This document shows positions 12,790-24,474 of a DNA stretch of 64,000 nt, piece by piece. Every line of letters begins with the position of its first letter. Positions within the stretch are counted from its first letter, which is position 1. Made by a program: the position numbers and the translations under genes. The notes beneath the pieces are model-generated. The model did not search any database, had not been told where the DNA came from, and worked only from the letters and a program-made list of their open reading frames with translations. Source of the stretch: Microplitis mediator (Eukaryota; Arthropoda; Insecta; Hymenoptera; Braconidae); assembly GCF_029852145.1 (NCBI RefSeq), contig NC_079969.1:22312459-22376458 (forward strand). Direction: 5' to 3'.

Positions 12790-12873
12790 GCCCTTGGAAC
12801 CTTTTCCCCGGCGCCCGCCAGCCTGTCCACCGACGACACGACGTCTTGTCTCTTCGGTGACGAGCAGAATCCA
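12790..12873 (-). CDS. sbb: possible amino-terminal extension of the sbb exon (used only with the distal first exon)
   Basis: The frame continues 28 codons above the ATG at 12789 (WILLVTEETRRRVVGG then Gly/Arg/Lys-rich) with the same GC-rich, codon-like composition as the exon proper. On the minus strand TTCTCTAGGCAG precedes TGG at 12873. That is a fair splice acceptor, and it leaves the frame in phase 0. The donor of the candidate distal exon (58373) is also phase 0, so the two could join directly. No ATG lies between the upstream stop (12949) and 12789, so this stretch is translated only if an upstream coding exon is spliced in. Otherwise it is 5' leader. This is inference from frame and splice signals. 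Confidence 0.4.
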
Positions 12874-13199
12874 CTGCCTAGAGAACTTGAACCCGGACCA
12901 CCGCCCGCAAGACGCTCCTCGTCCATCGAACACATTACTCTTCACCGATTACTACACACCCTACTGGTATCTCTTTCTTCTACTACTCTTGCCTGCGTCT
13001 TCACTGTACCATCTACAAACTACCTCTCAAAAACACTTAATCCTTCACTTCTACTCCTCTCTATCGACAGTCGTCACTTATTCAAAATATTATCCACCAC
13101 TACTACACCTTTTAACAAACATCCACCACTTATTTACTCACAATCACAACAATTCATCACCCACCACTTATTTTATATCCACGATCACAAATTGACCAC

Positions 13200-13240
13200 T
13201 CAATTGTATAAAAAAAAACAACACACTATCAATCAATCCT
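13200..13240 (-). promoter_or_regulatory. possible proximal promoter (TATA-like plus initiator-like)
   Basis: The minus strand reads T-run, then TATACAATTGAGTGGTCAATTTG. It has a TATA-like TTTATAC and an initiator-like GGTCAATT downstream. The position fits the upper edge of the GT-rich leader. The spacing is short for a canonical TATA-to-Inr pair, so this is a suggestion only. Confidence 0.2.
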
Positions 13241-13373
13241 TGAGAATCTATGGGAACTATTTATCACCATATATCCATTCAATGCATCCTCGGAGCCCCA
13301 ATGAGGTCCAGGTCCAGGTCCAGGCCGAGGTCCAGGTCATCCACTGATGCTGATAGCCTCGTCATCAGTTCAG

Positions 13374-13390
13374 ATCTGAAACAGCGATAA
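13374..13390 (-). other. possible splice acceptor for a 5' noncoding junction
   Basis: The minus strand reads TTTATCGCTGTTTCAG followed by A, so the exon would start at 13375. A leader exon from here would run through to 11074. It cannot extend the protein, because an in-frame stop lies at 12949-12951. The polypyrimidine tract is weak. It competes with the acceptor at 12874. Confidence 0.25.
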
Positions 13391-13399
13391 ATTTTTCTG

Positions 13400-16300
13400 G
13401 TTAATTGTCTGAATGAACAAGAATATAATTAGCTTGTTAAAATCTATAAATATATATGTACATATATCTATCAACATCAGCGTAACTTTTGAATTGAATA
13501 TAAATTCGAGATTCATTAATCTCTAAAAGCAGATGGCTCTCACGGGGGACGAAGAAAATACTCGACCAGTTATTCGTCTACTCTAGCTTTGCCAACAAAT
13601 TTGTATTCCCACTTGGGGTGGAATTCGTGTCAGAGAGCGATTAATTTTACCGGCGGCATTTTGGCAAGCATCCAAACTTATACTACACACATCGGATCGC
13701 AGTAGACGCTCTTTACTCTCTATCTGTGCACAGTCTCTTCTCTTCTCTTCTCTATATTACCGTCCACGTCTCCTTCAAGCTCATGCCCCGACTTAATACA
13801 TGAATTACTTTTTAAATAAAAAATGTGAGCAAGAAGCAGCTAAAAGAGTTTATTGAAAGGCTTATTTAACTCGGCACTTAAACCGTCTTTTAAATAAATT
13901 ATAAAACTTATTATTTGTTAATCTCAAAACTAATTAATCAATTAAATTTATGCGATAACTTTCTTTTTTATCATGTTGGAAGCTTATTAAAATAATCATC
14001 AACTTGCCGAGCAAGTGTTTTTATTTTAAATTGCTATCTTACAGATGTCAATGTCAGAGATAACATTATATTAAATAATTACTTCCTCTACGAAAGTTTT
14101 AAGTCGAAAATAAAATAAAACTGAATCTCCATACAATATCACGAATGGAACGGCTTTGGATGTTACGTTCTAACAGTTTAAAATATATGTATGTATATTT
14201 ATTTAAACTGCGCATTGTATCGCGACATAAAGTGTGGCGTCTGCAGCTCATAAACAATAGCCAGTCAATGGGCACTTGAGAATAATGTTGTTGTTGTTCG
14301 CGATTTACAATTGCTGTGCAGTCGAAATGCGCTATCCGAGAATGAATATGCAGTAAAAATCTATACAAACATATGTGAATATATATGTAGTACACACGCG
14401 CACGTGAGGCCAGATGCATTCTGCGTGAGTGTGTGAGAGCTTATAATGATACGTTACATTAATCAGCGGTACGGTAAAAACAAGTCAAGAACAAGTAGAT
14501 ATATAATATAACTGTTTTAAAAGCCAGTAATACATCAAACAGTCGACTGGAATTAATAAATGTTTAAATGGAACACGTCTTTGGCAGTAGGGTTTAGTTG
14601 TTTAATATTATTTTTAAACGATCTATCAAAAACCCATTTGCATTATCTATTCATGTTTGTAAATTTAAAATAAGATGAGATGAGTCGTCGGAAGAAGAAG
14701 AAGAAGAAGAAGAAGAAGAAGAAGAAGAAGAAGAAGAAGAAGAAGAAGAAGAAGAAGATGAAGAAGAAGAGGCTGGATAAAAAGGACAAAAGTCAAGTTA
14801 AGAGCTGAACGACTGGTTGTGGTGACATGATAAAAGAAAATGGTATTAAAGCATTTAAAATGTCATTTAAACCACTGGTTGACTGAAGTAACAGAGTAAA
14901 AAAATTAACAGAGCGAGAAAAAAATAGTTTTAGTTTTATTTAAACTCGGGGACCAACACTGAGCTGGATAGAAATATGGTATTTATTTAGAGGGCTGGCA
15001 TGTGATGAAAATGGTGAATGTGGACGCGGAGAGACGAGAGGGGAAATAAAAAGAGTAAGGTTAGTTTTTTCTTTCATCCCGGTTTTTTCATTATTGTTAT
15101 TATTATTATTTTCTTTTTTTTCATAGTAATAAAACTCGGGTCGTATACGCCATATGCCTGCAAGCTGGAGATGTCCCTCATGTACTCTTGTGTTTCGTGA
15201 TATCCCCTATGTTTCAGAGTCTCTTTTTATATGCACTGGTGTCTCGTCGGTGGGCGAATGACTGAGTGAGTGTGTCGTTGAACAACTATATACATTTATT
15301 TATGAGTATATGTGTATATATGTGTATGCAACATTACAGACACGGCAGTACGACCCGACCCCAAAAGTCACGAAGCGGCAGATGCTCCTGTGGCCGTGTT
15401 CGCTCATCCGTTGCACGCTCGTTCGCTTATTCCGAGTCTTAGGATAGGATAGCATAGGATAGGATATTATGTGTTGCGCCCTCGTGTTATGTATGGAGCT
15501 TAAACGTGTGTTCGTGTCATACGGGCTATGCATAATCGACCGAATTTAAAATCACAGCCCTCTTTTTCGGGCGATTTCAAACCGATTAACGGGGACGATC
15601 GCTTTTCTATTCATAACATTGCCATTATATTCACTGCGTCAGCACAAGTCATCGCTTTCATTATAATAATAGCTTTTAAGATACAAATGCAAATGGTTAA
15701 TTAATTGACCTGAGATATTTAAGTCGAGCAAAGTTTTACTAAAGTACAACCTGAAACTCGATAGTTTGTTAACAAAATCCACGGCAACTCGTTCTCACAG
15801 CCGTTCCCACCTGGCGTGCAGGAGCCATCACGGCTTACGAGAAATCAATTTCTTTATCTTTCTCTCGTGAAATAAATGCTGTTATATACAAGCGCACATA
15901 CCCACTCACACATGGACATGAGCTAGTGATTTATATCTCTTAATCAAAAGAACCAGCTGATGATACGTGAGAAATACCTATAGACTTATTGCTTTTGAAT
16001 TATTGTAGCTGCCGTACTGTTAAACGAACGAACGAACCAACGAATAAACCAACCAACCGACCAATGGAACATTAATATACAGCTGAGACGAATTGAAATG
16101 GTATAATCGGAAAATCAATTTTCTCTTGGTTGCCGCAACGCTCGAGCACACAAACTAAAAAGTCTAGCTCACGTTCTATATATATATAAACCAACTGAAT
16201 CATGTATTTATATTTAACTTTAAATTACCTGAGAACAATGGACTCGGGGCATGGATTATACTTTAAATAATGTCAACTTGATATATATTTCGAGCGCACC

Positions 16301-17395
16301 TGTCTCGTCGAGGATCGAGAACTCGTGTGTCGATAAGAGGTAAAGTGAGGTTGTACCCGTTGAATAATTTAACAAACGTGGAAACCGGAGTACGGCGAAA
16401 GGCCGTTTCCTTTCTAAACGAATGCCCGGGGTCTACAACAACAACAACATCAACATCAACAGCAGCAGCAATAACAACAACGGCAATGATAATAACAAAC
16501 TAAACAAAACTACTGGTGACATTGTCATGGGTCTCAACGACTCAACCAACAATTGACGTCCGTTATGTTACTACCTGTACCGTTGTTACTTGCACGAGCA
16601 TTTGCTACTCCAAGTGTAGTGTCGTCGCACCTTTGACTGCCGCTACCAGAGCATCCTCGCCGCCTTCTTCCTTTGCTGCTATTCAACTTTAATGTCCACC
16701 TCAACTCCCTTAAAAAATATAACTAACGAGCTTTATTTGACGCGGTAAGAAATATCCACTAGCAGTAGAATAAATGGACTATGAATGGTAGCAGCTCGCG
16801 ATAATGTAGCTGCTGCTACTCATCGCTGCAGACAAGATTAAATAATCCTGTCCGATGCTAGTCTACAAGTTTTATTTAAATCGGGATAAAAGATAAAATA
16901 CCTTAATCTCCAACTCGTTGTTGAAGATTTACTTTTTTTTTATTACGAGAATAAAGTTTTTATTTGCATAAATTACAATAACAAATGTATTAATGGGCAA
17001 TTTAAAGTAAAGGTTTTAAAGTGGGTATAGGTGTTGCTGAGCTGAATTTTACTAAAATATTGAAATTAATGTAAAGTGGCACAAGTCGAGCAGCGAGGCA
17101 TGCGTAAATAATTAGCAGAAATTGCTGAGATGAGTATTATATATATAAATATATATATTGTATGTGGTATATAGTTATATGTATTAATATGAAACAGAGA
17201 GAATATTCATTATCAGTGAACAGTGTACCGGAAATGACATTAAATTAGCCACGAGTGGGCTCTGAGCTTGATCTCCCTGGCACTAGGGGCCAAGGGTCAC
17301 CATGTAAACGAGCATCTCTGTTCGGTTGTTACGTTACGTGTAGACACATGAGACACTACATGTATATATGTATATTTTATAATAATAACGACAAG
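13400..17395. other. noncoding stretch with simple repeats
   Basis: It holds a CTCTT repeat at 13733-13752, GATAG/GGATA repeats at 15440-15466, a CGAA/CCAA tetranucleotide tract at 16024-16062 and a CAA/CAG tract at 16435-16500. No gene is recognised. The CAA/CAG tract gives an Asn/Ser-rich peptide in one frame without supporting splice or start signals. Confidence 0.55.
14691..14771. repeat. (GAA)n trinucleotide repeat, about 80 bp
   Basis: About 26 almost uninterrupted GAA units form a purine-strand repeat of the kind that can form triplex structure. Confidence 0.97.
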
Positions 17396-17398
17396 TAT

Positions 17399-18152
17399 GT
17401 GGAGCCTGTTTTCCAAACACCTAATTGGCTAAAAACTGAATAGAAATACACACAGTTTACAGAACGCTATACACTAAAATGAACCTATGAAAAACGACTC
17501 ATGATTTCTAGTTTTATACACAGAAAAAAAATTAATCTTGAGTCAAACGTTTTCGGGAACCAAGTCAAGATTTTGAGCCAAGAGAATTTGTCTCGGTTAA
17601 AAAAAATTCGTCTTGGTCGGAGAAGATTTCTACTTTATCTGAGAAAATTTAGGTTTCCAAAAAATTTTCTTGAATCAAGAATATTTACCTTCAGTCGAGA
17701 ACTTTTTTTTCTGTGTATTATTTTACATTAGAAGAGCCTCGAAAATTATGTGGTATGGAAATCAATAGACAGAATGAAAAAAATCTAATCGATTGACACA
17801 GAGATGCCCAGACACATGTTTCTGTGAATGTTCTGAGACTCAAAAAAATTTTTTTCTGTCACTATTTCCAATTATTTTACAGTGGAAGAGCCTCAAAAAT
17901 AACGTGGGATGAGAATCAATGGCAGAATGAAATAAAATTAATCGATTGACACAGAGGAAATGTCCAGACACATATTTCTAAGAAGGATCTGGGATTAAAA
18001 AAAAATTTTTTTCTCCAATATTCTACAATAGAAAGGAGATGAAATAAATATGGTCTCATTTCCGAACACCTGATCGGCTAAGGACAGCATGAAAATATAC
18101 AGAATTTATACAACAATACACATTAAAATGAATATATGAAAAGCGACATGCG
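17399..18152. repeat. duplicated block A-B-B-A with a MITE inside
   Basis: Block A (about 17399-17505, AACACCTAATTGGCTAA) recurs as A' at about 18049-18152 (AACACCTGATCGGCTAA). Between them a 154-bp unit B (starting TATTTTAC at 17719) is repeated at 17873, with a third partial start near 18019. B carries GAAGAGCCTC and AATCGATTGACACAGAG. There is no coding capacity. Confidence 0.75.
17519..17715. mobile_element. CACAGAAAA-ended MITE, copy 1
   Basis: The ends CACAGAAAAAAAATT and AACTTTTTTTTCTGTG are inverted repeats. The element is flanked by TA on both sides (17517-17518 and 17716-17717), as for Tc1/mariner-type insertions. The interior repeats CTTGAGTC, CAAGTCAAG and TCTTGGTC words. At about 197 bp it is non-autonomous. 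Confidence 0.75.
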
Positions 18153-18159
18153 CGCGAAA

Positions 18160-19005
18160 CATGAATTGTAGTAAATATATATATATTACATGTGACATGT
18201 TACATGAGAAGCTTGGATAGCAAAGAGGAGGGTGTCGGTGGGACTGAGCGGAAAAACAGGTCGGCTTGACTCGCCATATGACGGCTGTCCATTATCTTTA
18301 TTGCAGTCGTCGTCGGTTGTCGTCGTCGTAAATGCTCTTTGCCTTTACATTAATGTAATACATACACACGTTTTGATAGCCAATAAGCTTAATGTAAAAA
18401 ACCGATTTTGTTATCTTACTTACTCTATTTTATTATTTACACAAACGTTATGTCCTTCACCCATTACACGTTTTTAAATATCTATAACTACTATTACGTG
18501 TTTTTTCAAATATTTTTCACTATTACATATTTTGTGTCTATTTAATCGTACGATATTTACTCTATAAATATTTTCGATTCATTTATTGTTGTATATCTGG
18601 TTTTTTAAATTTAACAACTGAGTAAACTTTTTATTGTCGATAAACAAAATAATAAAAAATTATCATCGTCATTATTATTATTGTTATTTTGCTGAAATTG
18701 CACAATAGCGAAATTCAAGTTTCAATGAATGGTAGGAAATATGGCTCACATAAATGCACCAGAGAATATTATTCAACAGTGGCCGAATGAAAATGTACTT
18801 TCTGTTAAACTAAATCCGCTTTAATCAAATCTACATATACATATATATATTCTCGGTATACAATTTCATGAGTAATAATTTAAAACTTTAACATTAACGA
18901 AATATAAGACCATAATAAAAAATATAAATTACTCATAAAATTATTCACTAAAAAAATATACATATATATAGATATGGATATAAATATATTTTTTTGTAAC
19001 TCAAT
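18160..19005. other. noncoding AT-rich stretch
   Basis: Short frames only. A TCGTCGTCG patch lies near 18308-18330, with ATT/TTA runs near 18672-18690. Nothing gene-like was seen. Confidence 0.55.
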
Positions 19006-19010
19006 ATCTA

Positions 19011-19189
19011 CACAGAAAAAAAAATCTTGACCATAGTAAATATTCTTGATTCAAGAAAATTTTTTTGAAAACCTCAATTTTCTTTGACCAAGACAAATTT
19101 TCTTGGCTCAAGAAAATCTTGTCTTGGTTCCCAAAAATTTTTGTTCTCAAAAATATTTTCTTGACTCACGACAACTTTTTTTCTGTATA
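19011..19189. mobile_element. CACAGAAAA-ended MITE, copy 2
   Basis: The left end is TA|CACAGAAAAAAAAATCTTGA. The right end is TTTTTTTCTGTATA, with the last bases diverged. The interior (CTTGATTCAAGAAAAT, TTGACCAAGACAAATTTTCTTGG) matches copy 1 at 17519-17715. The copies are the same family, moderately diverged. Confidence 0.65.
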
Positions 19190-19565
19190 CACGGAGAAAT
19201 TATTCGAAATTATTCCGAACTTTGCTACAGTGTTTTACGAGCATTCATTTGTCATCTCAATAATTCGTCTCTGAAAAGATCTGCCTCCTGAGATATTAAA
19301 ATCGAGTAGTCTTGAGGTTTTGAAAAATAAAATGTATGACTACCTATTAAGTGTAGACTTTAAATAAAAGTAAATAACAATTTTTATAAAATAGCAAATC
19401 ATAAATCAGCCTAGAAATTGGATTATACAGTGAGGTAAATCGTCTATTTATATTCCTTCACAAATTGTGACTTTAGATAATAAAATTACTCTGGTAAAAA
19501 ACTATATAAATGTATAAAATTGCCATTTGACCTGTGCCTTGGCATTAAAATTAATAAATAAAATG

Positions 19566-19744
19566 GTGAAGTCATAGGGAGGTGGACAATAACTCAAAAT
19601 TAAAATTTAATTTTGACCATATATTGGACGTTTCGTCTCTTTATTTAGTTGCTGAAGAAGTCCCAATAAAGGGACGAAACGTCCAATATATGGTCAAAAT
19701 TAAATTCTAATTTTGAGTTATTGTCCACCTCCCTATGACTTCAC
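19566..19744. repeat. 179-bp near-perfect palindrome with hammerhead-like core
   Basis: The 80-bp arms 19566-19645 and 19665-19744 are reverse complements except for a few bases. Arm words include GTGAAGTCATAGGGAGGTGG and CCATATATTGGACGTTTCGT. On the plus strand CTGAAGA (19652-19658), a GTCCC/GGGAC stem with a short A-rich loop, and GAAAC (19676-19680) follow the order of a hammerhead ribozyme core (CUGANGA, stem II, GAAA). Penelope-like elements and retrozymes carry such motifs (family knowledge). Stem III and the cleavage triplet are not convincing. Confidence 0.7.
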
Positions 19745-20750
19745 TATTGTATTAAGTTGATCTGGACACGATTTTAAAGTAATATATTAATAAATAAATT
19801 ATTCTCCTTGAAATGTTATGGTCAGAAAAGCCGGGCCACATTGACCACCTGACAAAAACCGACATCACCATCTTGCAAAAATTACTAGGCCATAGTAAAA
19901 TTGACAATTATATCAGAAATTACTGTAACCATTTCAAATTTTTCTATGGTCATAATAATTTTCCCGTTCATTTCGATTCCCATCAGATGGCCAACATGTT
20001 CCGGTTTTACTACACCATAGAATTTAAAACTAGGATAACTTCTTTATGCAGTGCGATTAATTGTGTAAACAATGAAAAAAAAGTTTCATCTAGAGATCTG
20101 CGTTGTTGGTTCGCGAGTTTTTGTTACGTGTGTTGCAAGTAAAGACCCATCGGCGAAGAAGGAAACGGTAACGAGAAACCCAACGTACGCCTGCCGGAAG
20201 TACTTGTCAAGCACTTAAGCAGAGCTGATATGAGGGGGATGACGCGTTGCGATGAGTATTATTTCAACGTGTATTATAATAACTTAACTAGGCTCGTGCT
20301 CAAGTTCATATACAGGCAGACATTTAATACAGACATAGGCATAGACAAAGACAGAGACAGAGACAGAGACGTAGACGCAGACATAGCCACAGACAGTAGA
20401 CAGCAATATTTATTTTTACAATAAACTTTATACATCATATATATCTATATCTATAACAGTGATAGATATATACGCAATAATGTTGATTGTAATGAATTAT
20501 AGTGCCTTCAGCGACCACGTGAATAAACTGTTCGTTTTAATTATGACGATTTAATATACCAACATATATCAAAGCAACTTGAGTATACATACATTTGAAT
20601 ACACACAATTAATTAATATTAATAATCCATAATTATTAATTCAAAATATGTATAATATAATATTATATACATACATATCGCGATAATATTGATGACACAC
20701 ATCGAATAATATTTACTTGGTAATAAAAATTAAGAAAATATGTGCGCGAG
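19745..20750. other. stretch with one modest open frame, no recognised gene
   Basis: An ATG-started plus-strand frame at 19813-20142 (109 codons) has mixed composition (SEKPGHIDHLTKTDITILQK...) but matches no family I know and has no good gene context. It follows the palindrome directly and may be part of the same element. An AGACAG hexamer tract lies at 20345-20400. Confidence 0.35.
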
Positions 20751-20756
20751 TATGTA

Positions 20757-21637
20757 AACATATATAGGGGAAGGGGGGCAAAAGAGGGTAGGGTAGGCAA
20801 AACGGGGTACCCCGTAATTTGATAAAAAAAAATTTTATATTTTAAATGGTTTTTAAACATTTCAAAATCACTTCTGTAAATATAATTATGCGTTACTTTG
20901 AATTTTTTTTTGGTAAACTTTTTCAAAAATCAATTGTCAGTTGAAAAATATTAATGACGTTTGTTTTATGATAAAAACTATTAAAAATTTTTTTTCTTCT
21001 TTTGTATCCAATAAACATGTAAAATATAATTTTTCTTCATGTAAATTACTTACAAAAAAATTCAACAATCAAATTCGTTTAAAATCAAAAATTTTTTTTT
21101 TTTACCTTTTTTAGGGGGTACCCCACTTTGTCCGCAGAAATGAAAAATTTTTTTTTTCAACGGCAACTGAAAATTTCTTCTATTTACTTTGAATATCATT
21201 AAAAAAAAAAAGATTTAGCGTATTTGAGTCCTCGAAAACTTGGTATTTCCTTAAGTACTCCCTTTTGCCCCTCCTTCCCCTATCTGTAAGGAGTACTTGA
21301 GGAAAAACTTTGAAGATTCAAATACTCTAAATCTTTTTTTTTGAATAATGATGAAAGTAAATAGGAAAAATTTTCAGTTGCCATTAAAAAAAAAATTTGA
21401 TAAAATAAAATTTTTTTTATCCGTAATTTACATAAAGAAAATTACGTTTTAATTATGAGATGCAAAGGAAGAAAAAAAATTTTTTCGACTGACACTTGAT
21501 TTTTGAAAAATTTTAACAAAAAAAATTCACAATAATGCTTAGTTATATTTACAAAACTGATTTTTGAATGTTTGAAAAAAATTTTTTATACAATTTTAGG
21601 GTACTTCGTTTTGCCCCTCCCCCCCCCCCCCTATATG
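20757..21637. mobile_element. foldback element with G-run/C-run ends
   Basis: The outer ends CATATATAGGGGAAGGGGGG and CCCCTCCCC...CCCTATATG are inverted. An inner inverted pair also exists: 21170-21277 (TACTTTGAATATC...GAGTCCTCGAA...AAGTACTCC) against 21290-21385 (GGAGTACTTGAGG...CTAAATC...AAAGTAAATAGG). Words such as GGGTACTTCGTTTTGCCCC, and GGGGTACCCC near the left end, recur. It has no coding capacity. It relates to the solo copy at 1079-1335. Confidence 0.7.
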
Positions 21638-21639
21638 AA

Positions 21640-22975
21640 AGTTACATATAAACATATATTAAAAATAAATAATACAATAGGTACGAAAGCAAGTGTACGT
21701 GGGTTTGGGTTCAACATGTATATGTATATGTATGTATATATATACATATATATGAAGGCATAACGTGGTAGTCGGTTAGTTGCCTGTACCGTGGAATAAA
21801 GCATAAATATTTATATGTAGTGAGAGACGTGCAGTGCATAAGCGCACGCGTTTGCCGTGTACAGAATACTTTGGCTTTGGCATCATATCACTACTACATA
21901 AGCTCCGGGATATAATACACAGCAACACACATCAGAAGACTCGACAAGAGCAGACTTTAGCTATCCGCGATTGCTATGTCGAGCTTTTCTGCCCGCGAGT
22001 ACTGCAGCTCTGCCCCATCACCTCGACCTGCTCGCGTTCCACGGCAAGTCTCCCGAGACTCAACTCGTTCCATACAAGTCTTGGAACGCGCAACCAGACA
22101 TACACACTATCAACTCCTATCACAACTATGTGCTGATATTTTATACACACATATACTGCTGCCAGCACACACACATGGACTATATCGAGAATATAATAGA
22201 CTGCGCGAATTTGTTTGCAATTTTAACCGTGAGAACGCCAATACACTTATTACATACATACATGGAAAACATATGTAGAAATGGACGTGTATTGTATAAT
22301 ACTAATTTATCACACCGGTGATTTATGTATATAAATATATATATTTTTTAAATATTCCATATTCATTTAAATGATAAATTTAGTTTTATTTCGGCATGAC
22401 AAATGGTTTTTAATGTACAGAGCCAGTGATTCTCATTTAACGGAGGGTAGAAGTGTTGGAAATAACAACTCCCAAGGCACCGGAGATTCTTCTTAAGCAG
22501 AATAGTGTCTGTTGTGTATATTGTATCGTATCGTATCGTCTTTTCTAGTTTCATACGAGGACGTAATTCACTCACGGGAGCAGTTTATCTCTCGTATCGC
22601 TTCTGGTCGTTATCTTGAGCTAGATCTTCTCGTCACTTAGTCTATCAGTCGAAAGCCTCTAACACCACCAGTGTGCAGGCAAACTCATCCACCTTTTTTT
22701 ACATTACCTCCCCTTTCTCTCGCTTCCCTCGAGCACACACACAACACACACACAAACACTAGACCCACGTGTACACACACAGTCGCTTGAGCCTCGAGGT
22801 TCTCCATTAAACATTCTCTCGAGGTTCTCAATCCGATGGCTCATCACAGCAAAAATGAATTTCAAATGACCAAAATTATAAAACTATGAGTTTTTAATTA
22901 CGAGAGATTCAAACTTGAGGTCCTGATAATGAGCAATGGGGAAAAAAATTTTGAGGAAGATGTTGATGGAGGATT
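21640..22975. other. noncoding stretch with a GC-richer island
   Basis: A tract at 21840-22120 has higher GC and several overlapping short frames on both strands, but no family or splice structure I trust. A CACACA-rich stretch lies at 22730-22790 and a CGTAT repeat at 22525-22540. It may be regulatory. Confidence 0.4.
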
Positions 22976-22980
22976 TGAAA

Positions 22981-23183
22981 TGATACCGAAGTTAGCAGAC
23001 GTCTGACAGTTTTTGATTTTTTTTTACAAACGATTAATTACAAAAAAAAAATATTTTAGAAAATTGCACCTATAGTTCATTAAATTTTCTGCATGTGTAT
23101 ATTTTTCGTTTTTTTTTTTTTGTAATTTATTGGTTGAAAAAAAAATCCGAAAATTTGTAACTGTCTGCTAACTTCAGGATCGT
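22981..23183. mobile_element. TTAGC-ended MITE, copy 3
   Basis: The left end is TGATACCGAAGTTAGCAGAC and the right end is GTCTGCTAACTTCAGGATCG. The interior follows the family order: A-run, TTGCACCTATAG, CTGCATGTGTATATTTTTCG, T-run, AATCCGAAAATT. Confidence 0.85.
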
Positions 23184-24470
23184 GGATTTGAATGGGAGCT
23201 GAGAATCACTGGCCGGTTACTCGACTGCACCTCAGGCCGCGAGAATACGCTCCGATATAATTAGCGTGTTTAACTCTGATTTATAATGACGGTGGAAACG
23301 CCTACCGGTAACCCGACATGTTGGCTCTATAGAATAATCTCCTCTTCCCTTACACTATATTCTGTACTTACATATCTGCCCGCACGTATGTCACATGGAC
23401 GAACAGACGGGTTTCAACGCTTCGTAATTGTCACTTGCACTGGTAACATATAATAACCTATAGACTGCTCTCCTCACTTTGATAATAAGTAAATAAATTT
23501 GAATCAACTACACACTAAAAAATATAAACTCAACAGAACAGTCTTTTTTTTTACGTTTGTTTTTTCTTTATCTTGACAAGATTATCGAGGGCGACATCGC
23601 GATAATTGCCAGGTGAATTATGGCCACGAGGTGTATTTTACTTTTTGTTGCTCGGAAATATTTCTGAGCTGTTCCTGATGCTTGTAAAACAACTTGAAAA
23701 CTAACTCAAGACTCTGAATGTTGAGTATTTTCTGGACTATACTTGAAACTCGGGGCCTAAACTATACTAGTCAAAGATTATTCTCATATCCGTATAATCA
23801 AAAAGGGACTTAAACTGCGCACCTTTTGTCAGGTATACTCTTTACCTGGGATCAACTCCCCCAAGTATCCAAAAAGGTTCTTCTTCTTTTTATTATTATT
23901 ATTGTTGTTATTCCTTTCTTTCGTTCCCATTCCAAATTATTCCAAGGTCTAGCCTAAAATCTTTAAACAGCCGGGCCATGCCTCCGACTATAATTCCAGA
24001 CTAGTGAAAAATAAATTTCGAGACAATAGAAATTTTATACAGAGACATTTTTATTTAACAGCCCGGCTATTAAAGGTTTAATTTTTTTTTTCTTTTATCC
24101 ACAAAATTACGGTACACGAAATATAATTCTATAAGTACTACAATAAATAATATAATACTACACGGACTATTTGTCTTTTTACTTTGTCTAGTCTCTATAG
24201 CTTTACAAAATTACGCTCAAAAGTTATTTACCGAGTTGACAAAACCCGAGTTTTGAATTAATGTTTCTTAAAACTTAACTTCTGCTATAAATGCTTGATA
24301 AATGTTAACATTTAATGACAGTGTGTTGTAAATATGGCGAATTTAAATTAACACTTGTACATACACTACATACTTTTGGGCCTTTCACATATTTTGGACT
24401 ATCGAAATTCGCCAGTTAACTCAGTAATTCATAAAACTAGGGAAATATATACCGATATACCTTTCACTGT
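23184..24470. other. noncoding AT-rich stretch
   Basis: No gene-like frame or recognisable repeat family was seen, apart from a short TTATTATTATTATTG tract near 23891. Confidence 0.55.
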
Positions 24471-24474
24471 AAAA

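Larger units (their letters stand above)
12790..13260 (-). other. sbb: candidate 5' leader of a proximal sbb transcript
   Basis: On the minus strand this stretch is strongly purine/GT-rich (GTGG, AAGTGG and GAAG words) and poor in C. Such strand asymmetry is typical of insect 5' untranslated leaders and unlike the flanking AT-rich DNA. It runs directly into the coding exon with no need for a splice. Several upstream ATGs are visible (for example at GATGGACG and GGATGTTTG), so translation from 12789 would need leaky scanning or reinitiation. An alternative is that the leader begins at the acceptor TTATCGCTGTTTCAG|A (exon start 13375) and belongs to a transcript from further upstream. Confidence 0.4.

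Noticed and set aside
12790..12945. 629-codon reading of the sbb exon starting at 12945
   Set aside because: The codon at 12945 is GTG, not ATG, and a stop lies two codons upstream. The first ATG is at 12789; residues before it are translated only if an upstream exon is spliced in.
16435..16560. Asn/Ser-rich peptide over the CAA/CAG tract
   Set aside because: It looks like a neural-gene exon but lacks an acceptor, donor and conserved flanks; the simple repeat explains it.
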